Of a stretch of 64,000 nt of DNA, positions 9,309-19,190 are shown in pieces. The translations under genes and the position numbers were made by a program. The notes under the pieces are model-generated. The model was given only the letters and a program-made list of their open reading frames with translations. It ran no database searches and was not told the DNA's origin. Origin of the DNA: Intestinibacillus sp. Marseille-P6563 (GTDB lineage: Bacteria; Bacillota; Clostridia; Oscillospirales; Butyricicoccaceae); NCBI RefSeq assembly GCF_900604335.1, contig NZ_UWOD01000002.1:1-64000 (forward strand), given 5' to 3'. The stretch's first letter is position 1; every line of letters starts with the position of its first letter.

Positions 9309-11242
9309 TGGTTGACACGTTTAAACAATTTATCGATTTCATATTTAGTCAAACGTACGGTCACAGGCCGCCCATGTGGACAAGCACTCACCTCCGGATC
9401 GCCCAAGACTCGATCACACAGGGTTTGCAATTCCGTGAGTGAAGTTTGTTTTCCAGCCTTAATGGCCGCCTTGCAGGCCACGGTATGAATCAGATCATCC
9501 AATCGGTCGGGGGTCGGATTTCGGCTGGCAGACAGCTTGTCAGCCATCTCCGCCAAGACTTCCCCGGTATCTGCAGCATCCAAATAGGCCGGTACAGCGC
9601 GAACTGCAAAACTATTTTCTCCAAATGGAGCCAAATCAAACCCAATCTTTTGTATGGTTTCCATATGCTCTTGCAGCATGGCGAACTCTGCTGCGCTCAA
9701 TTCAGCAATATATGGTTTCAGCAGTTGCTGCTGCGCCATATGCGTCGATACGCGCAGCTGGTTAAACAGCAATCGCTCATGTGCCGCATGTTTATCGACC
9801 AAAACAAGTCCCTGCTCGTCCTGGGCCACGATATAGGTATGGAACGCTTCCCCAATCACCTTCGCTGGCGCCGTAAACATAGAGACCTCCGGTTGCTGCG
9901 GTGCTTCTACGGGGGATTCGGTCTTGGTTTCCACCTTTTCGGGCCGCATCGCTGGCACAGCATGCGGCATTTTCTGAACACCGCCAGGCGATTTCTCGGC
10001 TATTGATATTTCCGGCGACGCCAAAGACACCACTTCATCCTCTTCTTCGCACTCAATGATTGGAGGCCGGAAGTTAGCAGGTAGAGATACTTTGCGCGGC
10101 ACAAATAATTGCTCGAGCGGTGGTGATTGCTTTGCTGCTACTGGTTTAGGAATCGAAACGGTCTCGATCTTTTGCTGCTCCTGCGTTATATGATCCTCCC
10201 GTATCACTTTTGGGATCTGCGTAGCGGTTGGCTGCATCACCGGGATATTATCGTTCTTTTCCAAGGCATTTTTGCATGCAATATAGATCGTTTCAAACAC
10301 GATCTTTTCTTGCGCAAACTTGACCTCGGTTTTCGCCGGATGTACATTTACATCCACCAAGTTCAACGGCATTTCCAAAAAGAGCGCGCAGCTTGGATAT
10401 TTGCCCGTAATCATACGATTTCGGTATGCTTCTTCCACAGCTGCTTGCAACAACCGGCTTTTAATATACCGTCCATTGACAAAAAAGTGCTGCATGCTGC
10501 GATTTGGTCGACAATAATGCGGTTTGGTAATATATCCCCAAGCACGCAAAGAATCTCGCTGAAAGGCTGGCACTTCCACCATGTTGGCCGTTGCTTCCCG
10601 GCCAAATACACTGAACACCGGTGTGATTAGTTTGTTGTCCCCAGCGGTTGCAAAAATCTGCTTCCCATCCCGCACCAGCGTAAAGGCGATTTCTGGATGG
10701 GATAATGCAGCATGTTCTACCACATCGGTCACATATCCGGCTTCAGTAAAGTCCTTTTTCAGGAATTTCATGCGCGCCGGGGTGTTATAAAACAGGTCGC
10801 GGATAACAATCGTCGTACCATCCGGACATCCGGCTTCTTCCTGCAACAGAATATCGCCAGCTTCCAGATGAAGATGTTGCCCTGCCAAACTGTCCTTTGT
10901 CTTGGTAAACAAATCGATGCGGGAAACAGCTGCAATCGCTGCCAAAGCCTCGCCCCGAAAACCTAATGTACCGATTGCAGACAGATCTGCTTCGGTACGG
11001 AGCTTGCTGGTAGCGTGGCGACGAAATGCAATCGGCGCATCTTCTGCCGCCATGCCGCACCCGTTGTCCATAATACGAAGATAGGAGATTCCCCCATGCT
11101 CCATTTCGACCTGAATACGGGTCGCACCGGCATCGATTGCGTTTTCGACCAGTTCCTTAGCCACCGAAGCCGGACGTTCGACAACTTCCCCAGCGGCAAT
11201 CAAATCCGCCAAATGAGGCGATAATTCTTGAATCAAAGGCAT
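9305..11242 (-). CDS. mutL: DNA mismatch repair protein MutL
   Basis: GHKL ATPase that links MutS recognition to strand processing. The N-terminal ATPase has the DNGCGM and GFRGEAL motifs. A variable linker (about 340-450) leads to the C-terminal dimerisation/endonuclease domain, with ACKAAIKA and CPHGRP motifs typical of endonuclease-type MutL. The metal motif is DKHAAHERLLFN: compared with DQHAxxExxxxE, the Gln is Lys and the last Glu is Asn. The length is 645 residues. mutS is 15 bases upstream. Confidence 0.96.
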   Translation of the reverse strand: MPLIQELSPHLADLIAAGEVVERPASVAKELVENAIDAGATRIQVEMEHGGISYLRIMDNGCGMAAEDAPIAFRRHATSKLRTEADLSAIGTLGFRGEALAAIAAVSRIDLFTKTKDSLAGQHLHLEAGDILLQEEAGCPDGTTIVIRDLFYNTPARMKFLKKDFTEAGYVTDVVEHAALSHPEIAFTLVRDGKQIFATAGDNKLITPVFSVFGREATANMVEVPAFQRDSLRAWGYITKPHYCRPNRSMQHFFVNGRYIKSRLLQAAVEEAYRNRMITGKYPSCALFLEMPLNLVDVNVHPAKTEVKFAQEKIVFETIYIACKNALEKNDNIPVMQPTATQIPKVIREDHITQEQQKIETVSIPKPVAAKQSPPLEQLFVPRKVSLPANFRPPIIECEEEDEVVSLASPEISIAEKSPGGVQKMPHAVPAMRPEKVETKTESPVEAPQQPEVSMFTAPAKVIGEAFHTYIVAQDEQGLVLVDKHAAHERLLFNQLRVSTHMAQQQLLKPYIAELSAAEFAMLQEHMETIQKIGFDLAPFGENSFAVRAVPAYLDAADTGEVLAEMADKLSASRNPTPDRLDDLIHTVACKAAIKAGKQTSLTELQTLCDRVLGDPEVSACPHGRPVTVRLTKYEIDKLFKRVNQ

Positions 11243-11257
11243 GATGATTTCTCCTGC

Positions 11258-13855
11258 TTATACAAGCCGTTTGAGTTCATAAAGGGCATTCATCGCTTCG
11301 ATTGGAGTCATGGTATCGATCTGCATGGCCCGCAGCCGCTCTACCACGGAATCCTGGTTGAGATCGGTCAGGGAGATTTGCGGTTCATCCTCTTCTGCAA
11401 TGCTGCGGACCTCGATTTTGGGCGCGTGCTGCTCCAAATCGGCCAAAATACTCTTTGCCCGTTTGATGACTGCATTCGGCACACCCGCCAGTTTTGCTAC
11501 CTCAATACCATAACTATCATCCGCACCGCCACGCACAATCTTGCGCAGGAAGGTAATATCATCTCCACGTTTTTTGACAGCGATATTGTAGTTGTGGACC
11601 CCCTCCAGCAGATCTTCCAAGGCAGTCAATTCATGATAGTGTGTCGCAAACAGAGCGCGGGCGCCTAGTTTCTTTTTATCCGCAACAAACTCCACCACCG
11701 CACGGGCAATCGACATGCCATCATAGGTCGACGTTCCGCGGCCGATCTCATCCAAAATCAGCAAGCTGTTTTTGGTCGCATGCTTCAGGATATCGGCAAC
11801 TTCACTCATTTCGACCATAAACGTCGATTGACCGCTGGCCAAATCGTCGGAGGCTCCGACACGGGTAAATACCCGGTCTGCAATGCCAATGTGCGCGGAT
11901 GCCGCCGGCACAAACGACCCCATCTGCGCCAAAATGGTAATGAGCGCCACCTGCCGCATATACGTCGATTTACCCGCCATGTTGGGACCCGTGATGATCG
12001 CAACCCGATCACTCTTATTGTTCAAAGAGGTGTCGTTGGGTACAAAAAAGCTGCCTTCCAGCATTTTTTCAACCACCGGATGACGGCCATCGCGAATATC
12101 AATGCGGCCGGAAAAATCCACTTCCGGGCATACATAATGATTTTCACAGGCCAATTCAGCCAACGCACACAAAACGTCAAAATTCGCCAGCGATTGCGCA
12201 GTGCGCTGAATGCGATGCACTTGGGCGGCAATTTGTTCTCTCAATTGACAGAACAATTCATATTCCAGCGCGGTCAAACGCTCTTGCGCCCCCAACACCG
12301 TACGTTCCAAACTTTTCAGTTCTTCGGTGATATAACGCTCACAGTTTGCCAGCGTCTGCTTACGAATGTATGTATCCGGCACCAGATTTAAATTGCTCTT
12401 GGAGACTTCCAAGTAGTATCCAAAGACACGGTTGTATCCAATCTTCAGATTCTTAATGCCGGTACGTTCGCGCTCTCGCTGCTCAATGGCTACGATCTCA
12501 CCTTTGCCGCCGCTGGCTAGATCTCGCAAATGATCGACTTCTTCACTGTATCCGGCACGGATGAAACCGCCTTCCCGCACTGATACCGGCGGATCCGGCA
12601 CAATTGCGCTTTCGATCAGGACGGAAACATCGGCTAAAACATCCAAACGCTGATGCAGCTCTCGGAGCAAAGGAGCAGTAAATCCTTGCGTCTGCTTTTG
12701 AATCTCCGGCAAATGAGTCATCGCCGATTGCAAAGCACAGAGATCCCGGCAGCTCGCCGAACCATATACAACGCGCCCAATCAAGCGTTCCATATCAAAC
12801 ACTTGCCGCAGTTCTTGTGTCAAGGCATCGCGTGTGACCACATCCTCTGCCAAAACCTGTACTGCTTCCTGCCGCTTTTTGATATGGATTGGATTTAAGA
12901 GCGGCTTTTCCAGCCACTGCCGAATCAAGCGCGAACCCATGGCCGTCTTGGTCTTATCAATGACCCAAAGAAGCGAGCCACGCTTTTCCTGTCCGCGCAT
13001 GGTTTCGCACAATTCCAGGTTGCGGCGGGCGGTCAAATCGAGTTCCATATACTGGCCCTGCTGATACACATTGAGTGTGTTTAAATTCGCCAAACTGCTC
13101 TGCTGCGTTTCGTTTAAATAGGCGAGCAATCCGGCCAGCGCACGCAGCGCGACAGGTGCATCGGCCAAGCCGCTAGTCTCCAGTTCGCCAAGATGGAATT
13201 GCGCACACACGGCTTGGGACGCCGCTTCCATGTCAAAGTCCTCTTCGGGCAAAATGGAAAAAATGCCTTCCAAACGTTTTTGAATGAATTCCTGCAGCGT
13301 GGTGTCCTGGGCACAGGTACCACCCAGTAACACTTCGCGCGGCACGAAACGTCCAAACTCGCTGAACAGTTCTTGATGATTAGCCGTGCCCTGTATTTCG
13401 GTTACATAGACTTCGCCGGTCGAAATATCGCAAAAACAAATGCCGTATGCTGTCGCATCTCCGAAGGCACAGCCCAAAAAATTGTTGCGGTTTTCGTCCA
13501 GCATGGATGCGTCAATGACGGTTCCCGGGGTGATCATGCGAACGATTTCCCGCTTGACGATTCCCTTGGCCGCCTTGGGGTCCTCCACCTGTTCACAGAT
13601 GGCGACCTTATACCCTTTTCGCACCAAGCGCCCTACATAGGTTTCATACGCATGATATGGAACGCCGCACATGGGGGCGCGTTCTTCCTGCCCACAATCT
13701 CGCCCGGTTAGGGTAAGTTCCAATTCGCGGGATGCCAGAAGAGCATCCTCAAAAAACATCTCATAAAAATCGCCCAATCGATAAAACACAATATAATCGC
13801 GGCACTTATTCTTGATTTCGAAATATTGTTTCATCATGGGCGTGAGTTCTGCCAT
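11258..13855 (-). CDS. mutS: DNA mismatch repair protein MutS
   Basis: Recognises mismatches and drives repair with MutL. The N-terminal mismatch-binding domain carries the Phe-X-Glu motif (FYEMF), followed by connector, lever, clamp and the ATPase with Walker A TGPNMAGKST and Walker B LLILDEIGRGTS. The frame has a GTG at 13867, but GTGAGG there works as ribosome site for the ATG at 13855, which I take as start (865 residues). The stop of miaB overlaps this leader, so the genes are coupled. Confidence 0.97.
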   Translation of the reverse strand: MAELTPMMKQYFEIKNKCRDYIVFYRLGDFYEMFFEDALLASRELELTLTGRDCGQEERAPMCGVPYHAYETYVGRLVRKGYKVAICEQVEDPKAAKGIVKREIVRMITPGTVIDASMLDENRNNFLGCAFGDATAYGICFCDISTGEVYVTEIQGTANHQELFSEFGRFVPREVLLGGTCAQDTTLQEFIQKRLEGIFSILPEEDFDMEAASQAVCAQFHLGELETSGLADAPVALRALAGLLAYLNETQQSSLANLNTLNVYQQGQYMELDLTARRNLELCETMRGQEKRGSLLWVIDKTKTAMGSRLIRQWLEKPLLNPIHIKKRQEAVQVLAEDVVTRDALTQELRQVFDMERLIGRVVYGSASCRDLCALQSAMTHLPEIQKQTQGFTAPLLRELHQRLDVLADVSVLIESAIVPDPPVSVREGGFIRAGYSEEVDHLRDLASGGKGEIVAIEQRERERTGIKNLKIGYNRVFGYYLEVSKSNLNLVPDTYIRKQTLANCERYITEELKSLERTVLGAQERLTALEYELFCQLREQIAAQVHRIQRTAQSLANFDVLCALAELACENHYVCPEVDFSGRIDIRDGRHPVVEKMLEGSFFVPNDTSLNNKSDRVAIITGPNMAGKSTYMRQVALITILAQMGSFVPAASAHIGIADRVFTRVGASDDLASGQSTFMVEMSEVADILKHATKNSLLILDEIGRGTSTYDGMSIARAVVEFVADKKKLGARALFATHYHELTALEDLLEGVHNYNIAVKKRGDDITFLRKIVRGGADDSYGIEVAKLAGVPNAVIKRAKSILADLEQHAPKIEVRSIAEEDEPQISLTDLNQDSVVERLRAMQIDTMTPIEAMNALYELKRLV

Positions 13856-13863
13856 AATACGCC

Positions 13864-15306
13864 TCACATTCTATTATCTACTTCTCGCGCAAACAGGCAA
13901 CGCAAAGTGGTTTTTTCGATCTTTACCTCAAGAAATTCTCCGATCTTACTCTCTGGACCAGCACAGCATACCAAAAGGCCGCCTTCGGTACGTGCAGTCA
14001 ATGGATACTGCGGATCTTTGCTGGTGCCATCCACAAGAACACGTAAAACTCGATCTTGATAAGCCTGCTGCCGCGGCAAAACGCAGGCATCCTGCGCCTG
14101 CAGCAAACGCGCGAAGCGATCCTGTTTTTCTTCCTTGCTGGTCGGGTCCTCATAGGTGGCTGCCGGGGTACCGCTCCGCTTGGAATACAAAAACGTGAAC
14201 AGCATATCAAAACCGACCTGCTGCACCAAGTCCAAAGTCTTCGCGAAATCTTCCTCGGTTTCTCCCGGGAATCCAACAATAATATCGCTGGACAATGTAA
14301 TATCCGGCATTTTCTGTCGCGCATAGGCGATGAGTTCACGGTAATGCTGCGCCGTATATCCCCGATTCATCCGCTTCAACACAATATCCGAACCCGACTG
14401 GAACGGCAAATGCAGTTGCTTGGCAACCTTGTCACAGGCAGCCATGGTATCAAACAGCTTGTGCGAAGCATCCTTGGGATGGCTGGTCATAAACCGCAGC
14501 AAAAAATCGCCCGGCACCTGATTGAGTCGACAAAGTAAGTCGGAAAAATCCACCGCATCCTCTAAATCTTTGCCATAGGAATTGACATTCTGCCCCAGCA
14601 GAGTGATGTCTTTGTACCCCAGCGCAACCAGTTCTCGCAGTTCTTTCTCAATCTCTTCCGGCCGGCGGCTTCTCTCACGACCGCGCACATACGGCACAAT
14701 GCAGTAGGTGCAGAAATTATTGCAGCCATACATAATGGACAGCCAGGCACGCGGACCTTTTTCCCGCAAAACCGGCAGTCCTTCTGCAATCTCACCACGA
14801 GCGTCACCCGAGGTATCAAAAACGCGTTTTTCGCCTGACAGCTTTCGATATAAAAACTCCGGAAAACGCCACAGCGCATGCGTCCCAAATAACAATTCGA
14901 CTTGTGGATAGCTGCGACGAATCTTCTCTGGAATATGATCCTGCTGGACCATGCAGCCGCACAGCCCGATGATGACCTCTGGACGTTCTTTTTTCAGATG
15001 TGACAGGGCGCCAATGTTACCGAGGGCACGCGACTCTGCATGTTCTCGCACTGCACAGGTGTTATAAATGAGAACATCTGCATCACTGGTCTGATTTGTG
15101 GATACATACCCCATCTCATGCAGCATCCCGACAATGCGTTCGGTATCGGCTTCATTCTGCTGACATCCAAAGGTCTGTGTATAGGCACGCGGCCGACGGC
15201 CATGTTGTTGCTCAAAATCTCGGCTGAGCGCCGCAATACGATCGATATAGGCAAGCTGCTGATCGATCTGCTCTTGGGAAACCGCGGTAGGTGCTTGGAC
15301 ATTCAT
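13864..15306 (-). CDS. miaB: tRNA-2-methylthio-N6-dimethylallyladenosine synthase
   Basis: Radical SAM methylthiotransferase acting on i6A37 made by MiaA. The UPF0004 domain holds the auxiliary cluster cysteines Cys48, Cys84 and Cys118. The radical SAM cluster is Cys195, Cys199 and Cys202 in CNNFCTYC. A C-terminal TRAM domain covers about 410-475. The 480-residue length is slightly long because of about 35 extra N-terminal residues. It precedes mutS with overlapping signals. Confidence 0.95.
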   Translation of the reverse strand: MNVQAPTAVSQEQIDQQLAYIDRIAALSRDFEQQHGRRPRAYTQTFGCQQNEADTERIVGMLHEMGYVSTNQTSDADVLIYNTCAVREHAESRALGNIGALSHLKKERPEVIIGLCGCMVQQDHIPEKIRRSYPQVELLFGTHALWRFPEFLYRKLSGEKRVFDTSGDARGEIAEGLPVLREKGPRAWLSIMYGCNNFCTYCIVPYVRGRERSRRPEEIEKELRELVALGYKDITLLGQNVNSYGKDLEDAVDFSDLLCRLNQVPGDFLLRFMTSHPKDASHKLFDTMAACDKVAKQLHLPFQSGSDIVLKRMNRGYTAQHYRELIAYARQKMPDITLSSDIIVGFPGETEEDFAKTLDLVQQVGFDMLFTFLYSKRSGTPAATYEDPTSKEEKQDRFARLLQAQDACVLPRQQAYQDRVLRVLVDGTSKDPQYPLTARTEGGLLVCCAGPESKIGEFLEVKIEKTTLRCLFAREVDNRM

Positions 15307-15339
15307 GAAAAAGAAAGTTCCTTCCTTATAAAGATTTCT

Positions 15340-16011
15340 TTACCGGAACGGTGTCATATCATCGGTGTATACACAAAGCCGGTGATATGCTTCGTCGGTG
15401 ATTTGGTATTGCGGCAAATACTGCCGAATGGCCTTGGTCAAATATTCCGGGCTTAGATTTTGAGTGCCCGCAGCCGTGACAGCATCGCAAATCACAAAAT
15501 GGTCAAAGGCTGTCATGGTCGGCTGTCCATGCAGAAGCTCCCGCATGTTGACCATCTTTTCTCCACGTTTGGAACGCTTTAAAATCTGGATATCATCCTG
15601 CTGCCACAACGCGGTCACCTGCTCTACTAAATCAGTAGGCACCTGTTGTTCAAAGCCCCAGGTAATGCGATACCGACTCCATGCGATGCCTCCAACCTTC
15701 ATGCCGCCATCGACTAACGGATAGATCTCCAAAGCCCGCAGACCTTCTGGAAAGACGGAATTTAACGATTCTGCCGCATGCTCAGGCACTGTTTCGGTGA
15801 GTAAATTGAAATCCAAGATCTCATATTCTCCAGAATAGCCGGTCGAAAGCGGCAATGCAACCGATACATAGGCATGCTGGTTAAATCCTTCGGTGAACCA
15901 GAGCGGCATTTCGCAGCGTGCCATAGCACGCTGCATGGTGTGCATTAAATCCAGGTGGGAAAGATATTTGGCGCGGCTCTCTTTGGCAAAACGCATACGG
16001 GCTTTAAACAC
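15340..16011 (-). CDS. TIGR03936-type radical-SAM-linked protein (DUF2344)
   Basis: Conserved partner of the radical SAM gene next to it. In some bacteria the two are fused. The function is unknown, but it is usually linked to RNA or tRNA maturation genes. Recognisable stretches are KYLSHLDLMHTMQRA and the GFNQHAYVSVALPLSTGYSGEYE segment. The frame is open to 16056, but a GGAGGG site 7 bases before GTG at 16011 marks the start (223 residues). The start overlaps the stop of the radical SAM gene. Confidence 0.8.
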   Translation of the reverse strand: MFKARMRFAKESRAKYLSHLDLMHTMQRAMARCEMPLWFTEGFNQHAYVSVALPLSTGYSGEYEILDFNLLTETVPEHAAESLNSVFPEGLRALEIYPLVDGGMKVGGIAWSRYRITWGFEQQVPTDLVEQVTALWQQDDIQILKRSKRGEKMVNMRELLHGQPTMTAFDHFVICDAVTAAGTQNLSPEYLTKAIRQYLPQYQITDEAYHRLCVYTDDMTPFR

Positions 16012-17842
16012 AGCACTTCCCTCCTTCCAGCAACGCATTGGAACCACATCCTGCACAAGACTGCATACAATCGGGTGTGATGACTGCTTTGCGGGAACGC
16101 TCCCATTCCCGCATCAGATGGGTCTTGGTCGTGCCGCAGCCGATATGATCCCATGGAAATACCTCATCCAGTGGACGCTGCCGGGCGGCATAGAATGCGG
16201 GGTCCAGTCCACAATCGGCAAAGGCCTGCATCCACTTATCATAATCAAACAGCTTTTCCCAGCCGTCAAATTTGCAGCCGCGCTGCCAAGCCAGATAGAT
16301 TGCCTTGCCCTGTCGCCGGTCGCCACGCGCAATGACGCCTTCCAGCACCGATGTCTGCGCATCGTGCCAATTATAGGTCACATTTTTGGTCTTCATGATG
16401 GTTTTCATATATTCTTGCTTGCCTTGCAGCATCGGCAGAGAATTTTGCGCATCCCATTGGAAGGGTGTCTGCGGTTTTGGAACAAAGCAAGAAGCGGAAG
16501 CCGTGATTTTGACACCACGAGCCCGGTTGTTAGTGTTCATACGCCAGCAGTACGCGACCTTTTTGCAAATTTCCAGAATACCATCCAAATCTTCCGATGT
16601 TTCGGTCGGCAGCCCGATCATAAAATACAACTTTACATTATTCCAGCCACCCTGGAAAGCGATCTCGCAGGCATGCAGAACATCGTCCTCGGTAATATTC
16701 TTGTTGATAACATCTCGTAACCGCTGGGTGCCAGCTTCACACGCAAAAGTTAGTCCACTCTTGCGCACCTTTTGCACACGCTCCATCAGTTCACTGGAAA
16801 AGCTATCGGCGCGCAGCGATGGCAGGGACAAGCTGATATGCCTGGGCTCACAATAGTCCAGCATACATTCGGTCAAACCGGATAATTCCCCATAGTCACT
16901 GGTGGACAAAGAAGAAAGCGAGATTTCCTCATATCCGGAATTTTCAAGGACCGCCTGTGCCTGCCGCAAAATCGTCTCCTTGGATTTGCGTCGCAGCGGA
17001 CGATAGGTATGTCCCGCCTGGCAGAACCGACAGCCACGCGGACAACCACGGAATAATTCGACCATCGCGCGGTCAAACACAATTTCGGTCGACGGCACCA
17101 CGAACGATTCCGGATAGTACATAGAATCCAGATCTTTTACGATCCGTTTTTGCACCATCTGCGGCGCGCCATGCTTGGGCGTAACCGACTGCACAGTTCC
17201 ATCCGCATGATACTGCACCTCATATAGGGACGGCACATACATACCGGGAATCTGCGCAGCCTCGATGAGGAAAGCCTCCTTGCTCAGGCCACGCGAGCGG
17301 GCCGAACGGTATAGGGACACCAGATCGAGCATGATCTCTTCCCCATCGCCAATCATAAGCAAATCGATAAAATCACAAAGCGGTTCCGGGTTATACGCAC
17401 ACGGACCACCCGCAACTACCAGGTTTTTCAGTTCGGTGCGATCCTTTGCCAGAACCGGTACATTGCCCAAATCCAACATATTGAGAATGTTGGAAAACGA
17501 CAATTCGTATTGCAGCGTAAAGCCAATGATGTCAAAGTCGGATAATGGGTCGCCGCTTTCCAGACCGTATAAAGCGATTCCAGCCTGCCGCATCTCCTCT
17601 TCCATGTCGACCCACGGAGCACACACGCGTTCGCACCAGACCCCATCCTGACTGTTTAGCAAACCATACAAAATGCGGGAGCCCAGGTGGCTCATACCAA
17701 CTTCATAAACATCTGGGAAACAAAAGGCGAATCGCAGATCCACCTCATCTTTCTTCTTAGAAACCGATCCCCATTCTCCGCCAACATAGCGCGCCGGCTT
17801 TTGCACACGGGGCAGGATCCGCTCCAGCTTGGAATCAAGCAT
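16004..17842 (-). CDS. B12-binding-type radical SAM protein (TIGR03960)
   Basis: Radical SAM enzyme with an N-terminal cobalamin-binding-like region and the cluster motif CPRGCRFC near residue 270. A second feature is the cysteine-rich C-terminus (CMQSCAGCG). The substrate is not known. The pairing with the DUF2344 gene is conserved in Clostridia. Start: ATG at 17842 after AGGAGG with 6-base spacing, giving 612 residues. The upstream frame to 17884 lacks such a site. It is the first gene of the long minus-strand run. Confidence 0.85.
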   Translation of the reverse strand: MLDSKLERILPRVQKPARYVGGEWGSVSKKKDEVDLRFAFCFPDVYEVGMSHLGSRILYGLLNSQDGVWCERVCAPWVDMEEEMRQAGIALYGLESGDPLSDFDIIGFTLQYELSFSNILNMLDLGNVPVLAKDRTELKNLVVAGGPCAYNPEPLCDFIDLLMIGDGEEIMLDLVSLYRSARSRGLSKEAFLIEAAQIPGMYVPSLYEVQYHADGTVQSVTPKHGAPQMVQKRIVKDLDSMYYPESFVVPSTEIVFDRAMVELFRGCPRGCRFCQAGHTYRPLRRKSKETILRQAQAVLENSGYEEISLSSLSTSDYGELSGLTECMLDYCEPRHISLSLPSLRADSFSSELMERVQKVRKSGLTFACEAGTQRLRDVINKNITEDDVLHACEIAFQGGWNNVKLYFMIGLPTETSEDLDGILEICKKVAYCWRMNTNNRARGVKITASASCFVPKPQTPFQWDAQNSLPMLQGKQEYMKTIMKTKNVTYNWHDAQTSVLEGVIARGDRRQGKAIYLAWQRGCKFDGWEKLFDYDKWMQAFADCGLDPAFYAARQRPLDEVFPWDHIGCGTTKTHLMREWERSRKAVITPDCMQSCAGCGSNALLEGGKCCV

Positions 17843-17902
17843 ATTTTTCCTCCTATGGACGTTTGTGACGTCCTTAAACTGCATTCGTCATATTCTTTCA
17901 CG

Positions 17903-17908
17903 ATTATA
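17903..17908 (-). promoter_or_regulatory. Extended -10 promoter of the radical SAM-miaB-mutSL run
   Basis: TATAAT on the minus strand preceded by TGG, an extended -10. A TTGACA lies only 9 bases upstream, too close to be its -35. The distance to the gene start is about 60 bases. Confidence 0.5.
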
Positions 17909-17976
17909 CCACATTTCTGTCAAAAAGACACGGAAATTTTCCCGTATCAAAAGTCTCGCTTTTCATACAAGACCAC

Positions 17977-18018
17977 AAAAAACGACTTGGCCTTTTGAAA
18001 AAAGCCAAGCCGTTTTTT
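17977..18018. terminator. Bidirectional terminator downstream of the sugar permease
   Basis: AT/GC hairpin with runs of A before and T after. The arms read AACGACTTGGC and GCCAAGCCGTT, with one mismatch. It terminates the xylFGH-type operon on the minus strand. Confidence 0.85.
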
Positions 18019-18038
18019 AGAGGATGAAAAAGATAATA

Positions 18039-19187
18039 TTATTTGCGGCGCTTTTGGGTCTGTGTATCGAACCAAACCGCTGCAACGAGAATAACACCCT
18101 TAACCATGAACTGCCAGTATGCATCCAGGTTCATCATCGACATGCCGTTATCGATAGACATCATGATAACCGCACCTAAGATCGCGCCGGATACCTTACC
18201 GATACCGCCGGTCATAGACGTACCGCCGATAACTGCCGAAGCGATTGCATCCAGTTCGTAGTTACCGTTGGCTGCCTGCGAGGTACCGCCGTTCAGACGA
18301 GCGGTATAGATAACTGCTGCTACTGCACACAGCAGACCATTGAGGCAGTAAACCAGCGTCAGGTTTTTCTTAACGTTGATACCAGCATAACGTGCTGCGG
18401 CAATGTTACCGCCGATTGCATAAACGCTGCGGCCGAAGGTCGTCTTCTGAGAGATAAAGGTGAAGATGACAACGACCAGCATCATAACCAGTACCGGAAT
18501 CGGAATGCCGCGGAAGTCATTCAAAATCCAAACGGCAACTACGATAATGACCGACATAACGCCCCAGCGTACAAGCATTTCAGTCATGGACTCGGTCAAG
18601 CTACCATATCTTTTCTTCGCGCGGCGCTTGCCCAGTTCATTGGCCAGCAGTGCCAGAATCGCGATTACTGCCAAAATCCAACCAGCAAACGGGAGAACAT
18701 ACTGCGTGCCCCAGAACTTATAGGATTCCTGGAAAGGAGCGATGGTTTGACCACCAGTTACCGCCAGCATACCGCCGCGGAAAATCAGCTGTGCACCCAG
18801 CGTAACGATGAACGGCGCAATGCCGGTATACGCAATCAATGCACCTTCTACCGTACCAATAACCAGGCCAATAATCAAACCGATTGCAATGGTAACCGGT
18901 GTGGACAGACCCCACCAAACCTGGCATACTGCCATCATACAGCCAATAAAGCCCATTGTCATACCAGCAGCCAGGTCAATACCGCCGGTAACAATAACCA
19001 GTGTCATGCCGACACCCATGATGCCGGTAAATGCCGCCTGGCGAAGCAGGTTCGACAAGTTACGTGTTGTTAAAAAGTTGCCTCCAGTTGCTGCCGTAAA
19101 TGCGACCCAGAGGATAACCAATACGAGCACCATGGTCAAGGCGCGTATATCAATTTTTTTCAACAGACTTTTGTTTTGTGTTGCCAT
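18039..19187 (-). CDS. xylH: Sugar ABC transporter permease (XylH type)
   Basis: Membrane subunit of a carbohydrate uptake transporter 2 (BPD_transp_2) system, 382 residues. About ten hydrophobic segments are visible. It carries the EAA-like GxNxxAARYAGI stretch (GGNIAAARYAGINV), which contacts the ATPase. The start is 3 bases after the stop of the ATPase gene. With the ATPase and the XylF-like binding protein it forms a D-xylose-type importer. The assignment to xylose rests mostly on the binding protein. Confidence 0.88.
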   Translation of the reverse strand: MATQNKSLLKKIDIRALTMVLVLVILWVAFTAATGGNFLTTRNLSNLLRQAAFTGIMGVGMTLVIVTGGIDLAAGMTMGFIGCMMAVCQVWWGLSTPVTIAIGLIIGLVIGTVEGALIAYTGIAPFIVTLGAQLIFRGGMLAVTGGQTIAPFQESYKFWGTQYVLPFAGWILAVIAILALLANELGKRRAKKRYGSLTESMTEMLVRWGVMSVIIVVAVWILNDFRGIPIPVLVMMLVVVIFTFISQKTTFGRSVYAIGGNIAAARYAGINVKKNLTLVYCLNGLLCAVAAVIYTARLNGGTSQAANGNYELDAIASAVIGGTSMTGGIGKVSGAILGAVIMMSIDNGMSMMNLDAYWQFMVKGVILVAAVWFDTQTQKRRK

Positions 19188-19190
19188 GGT

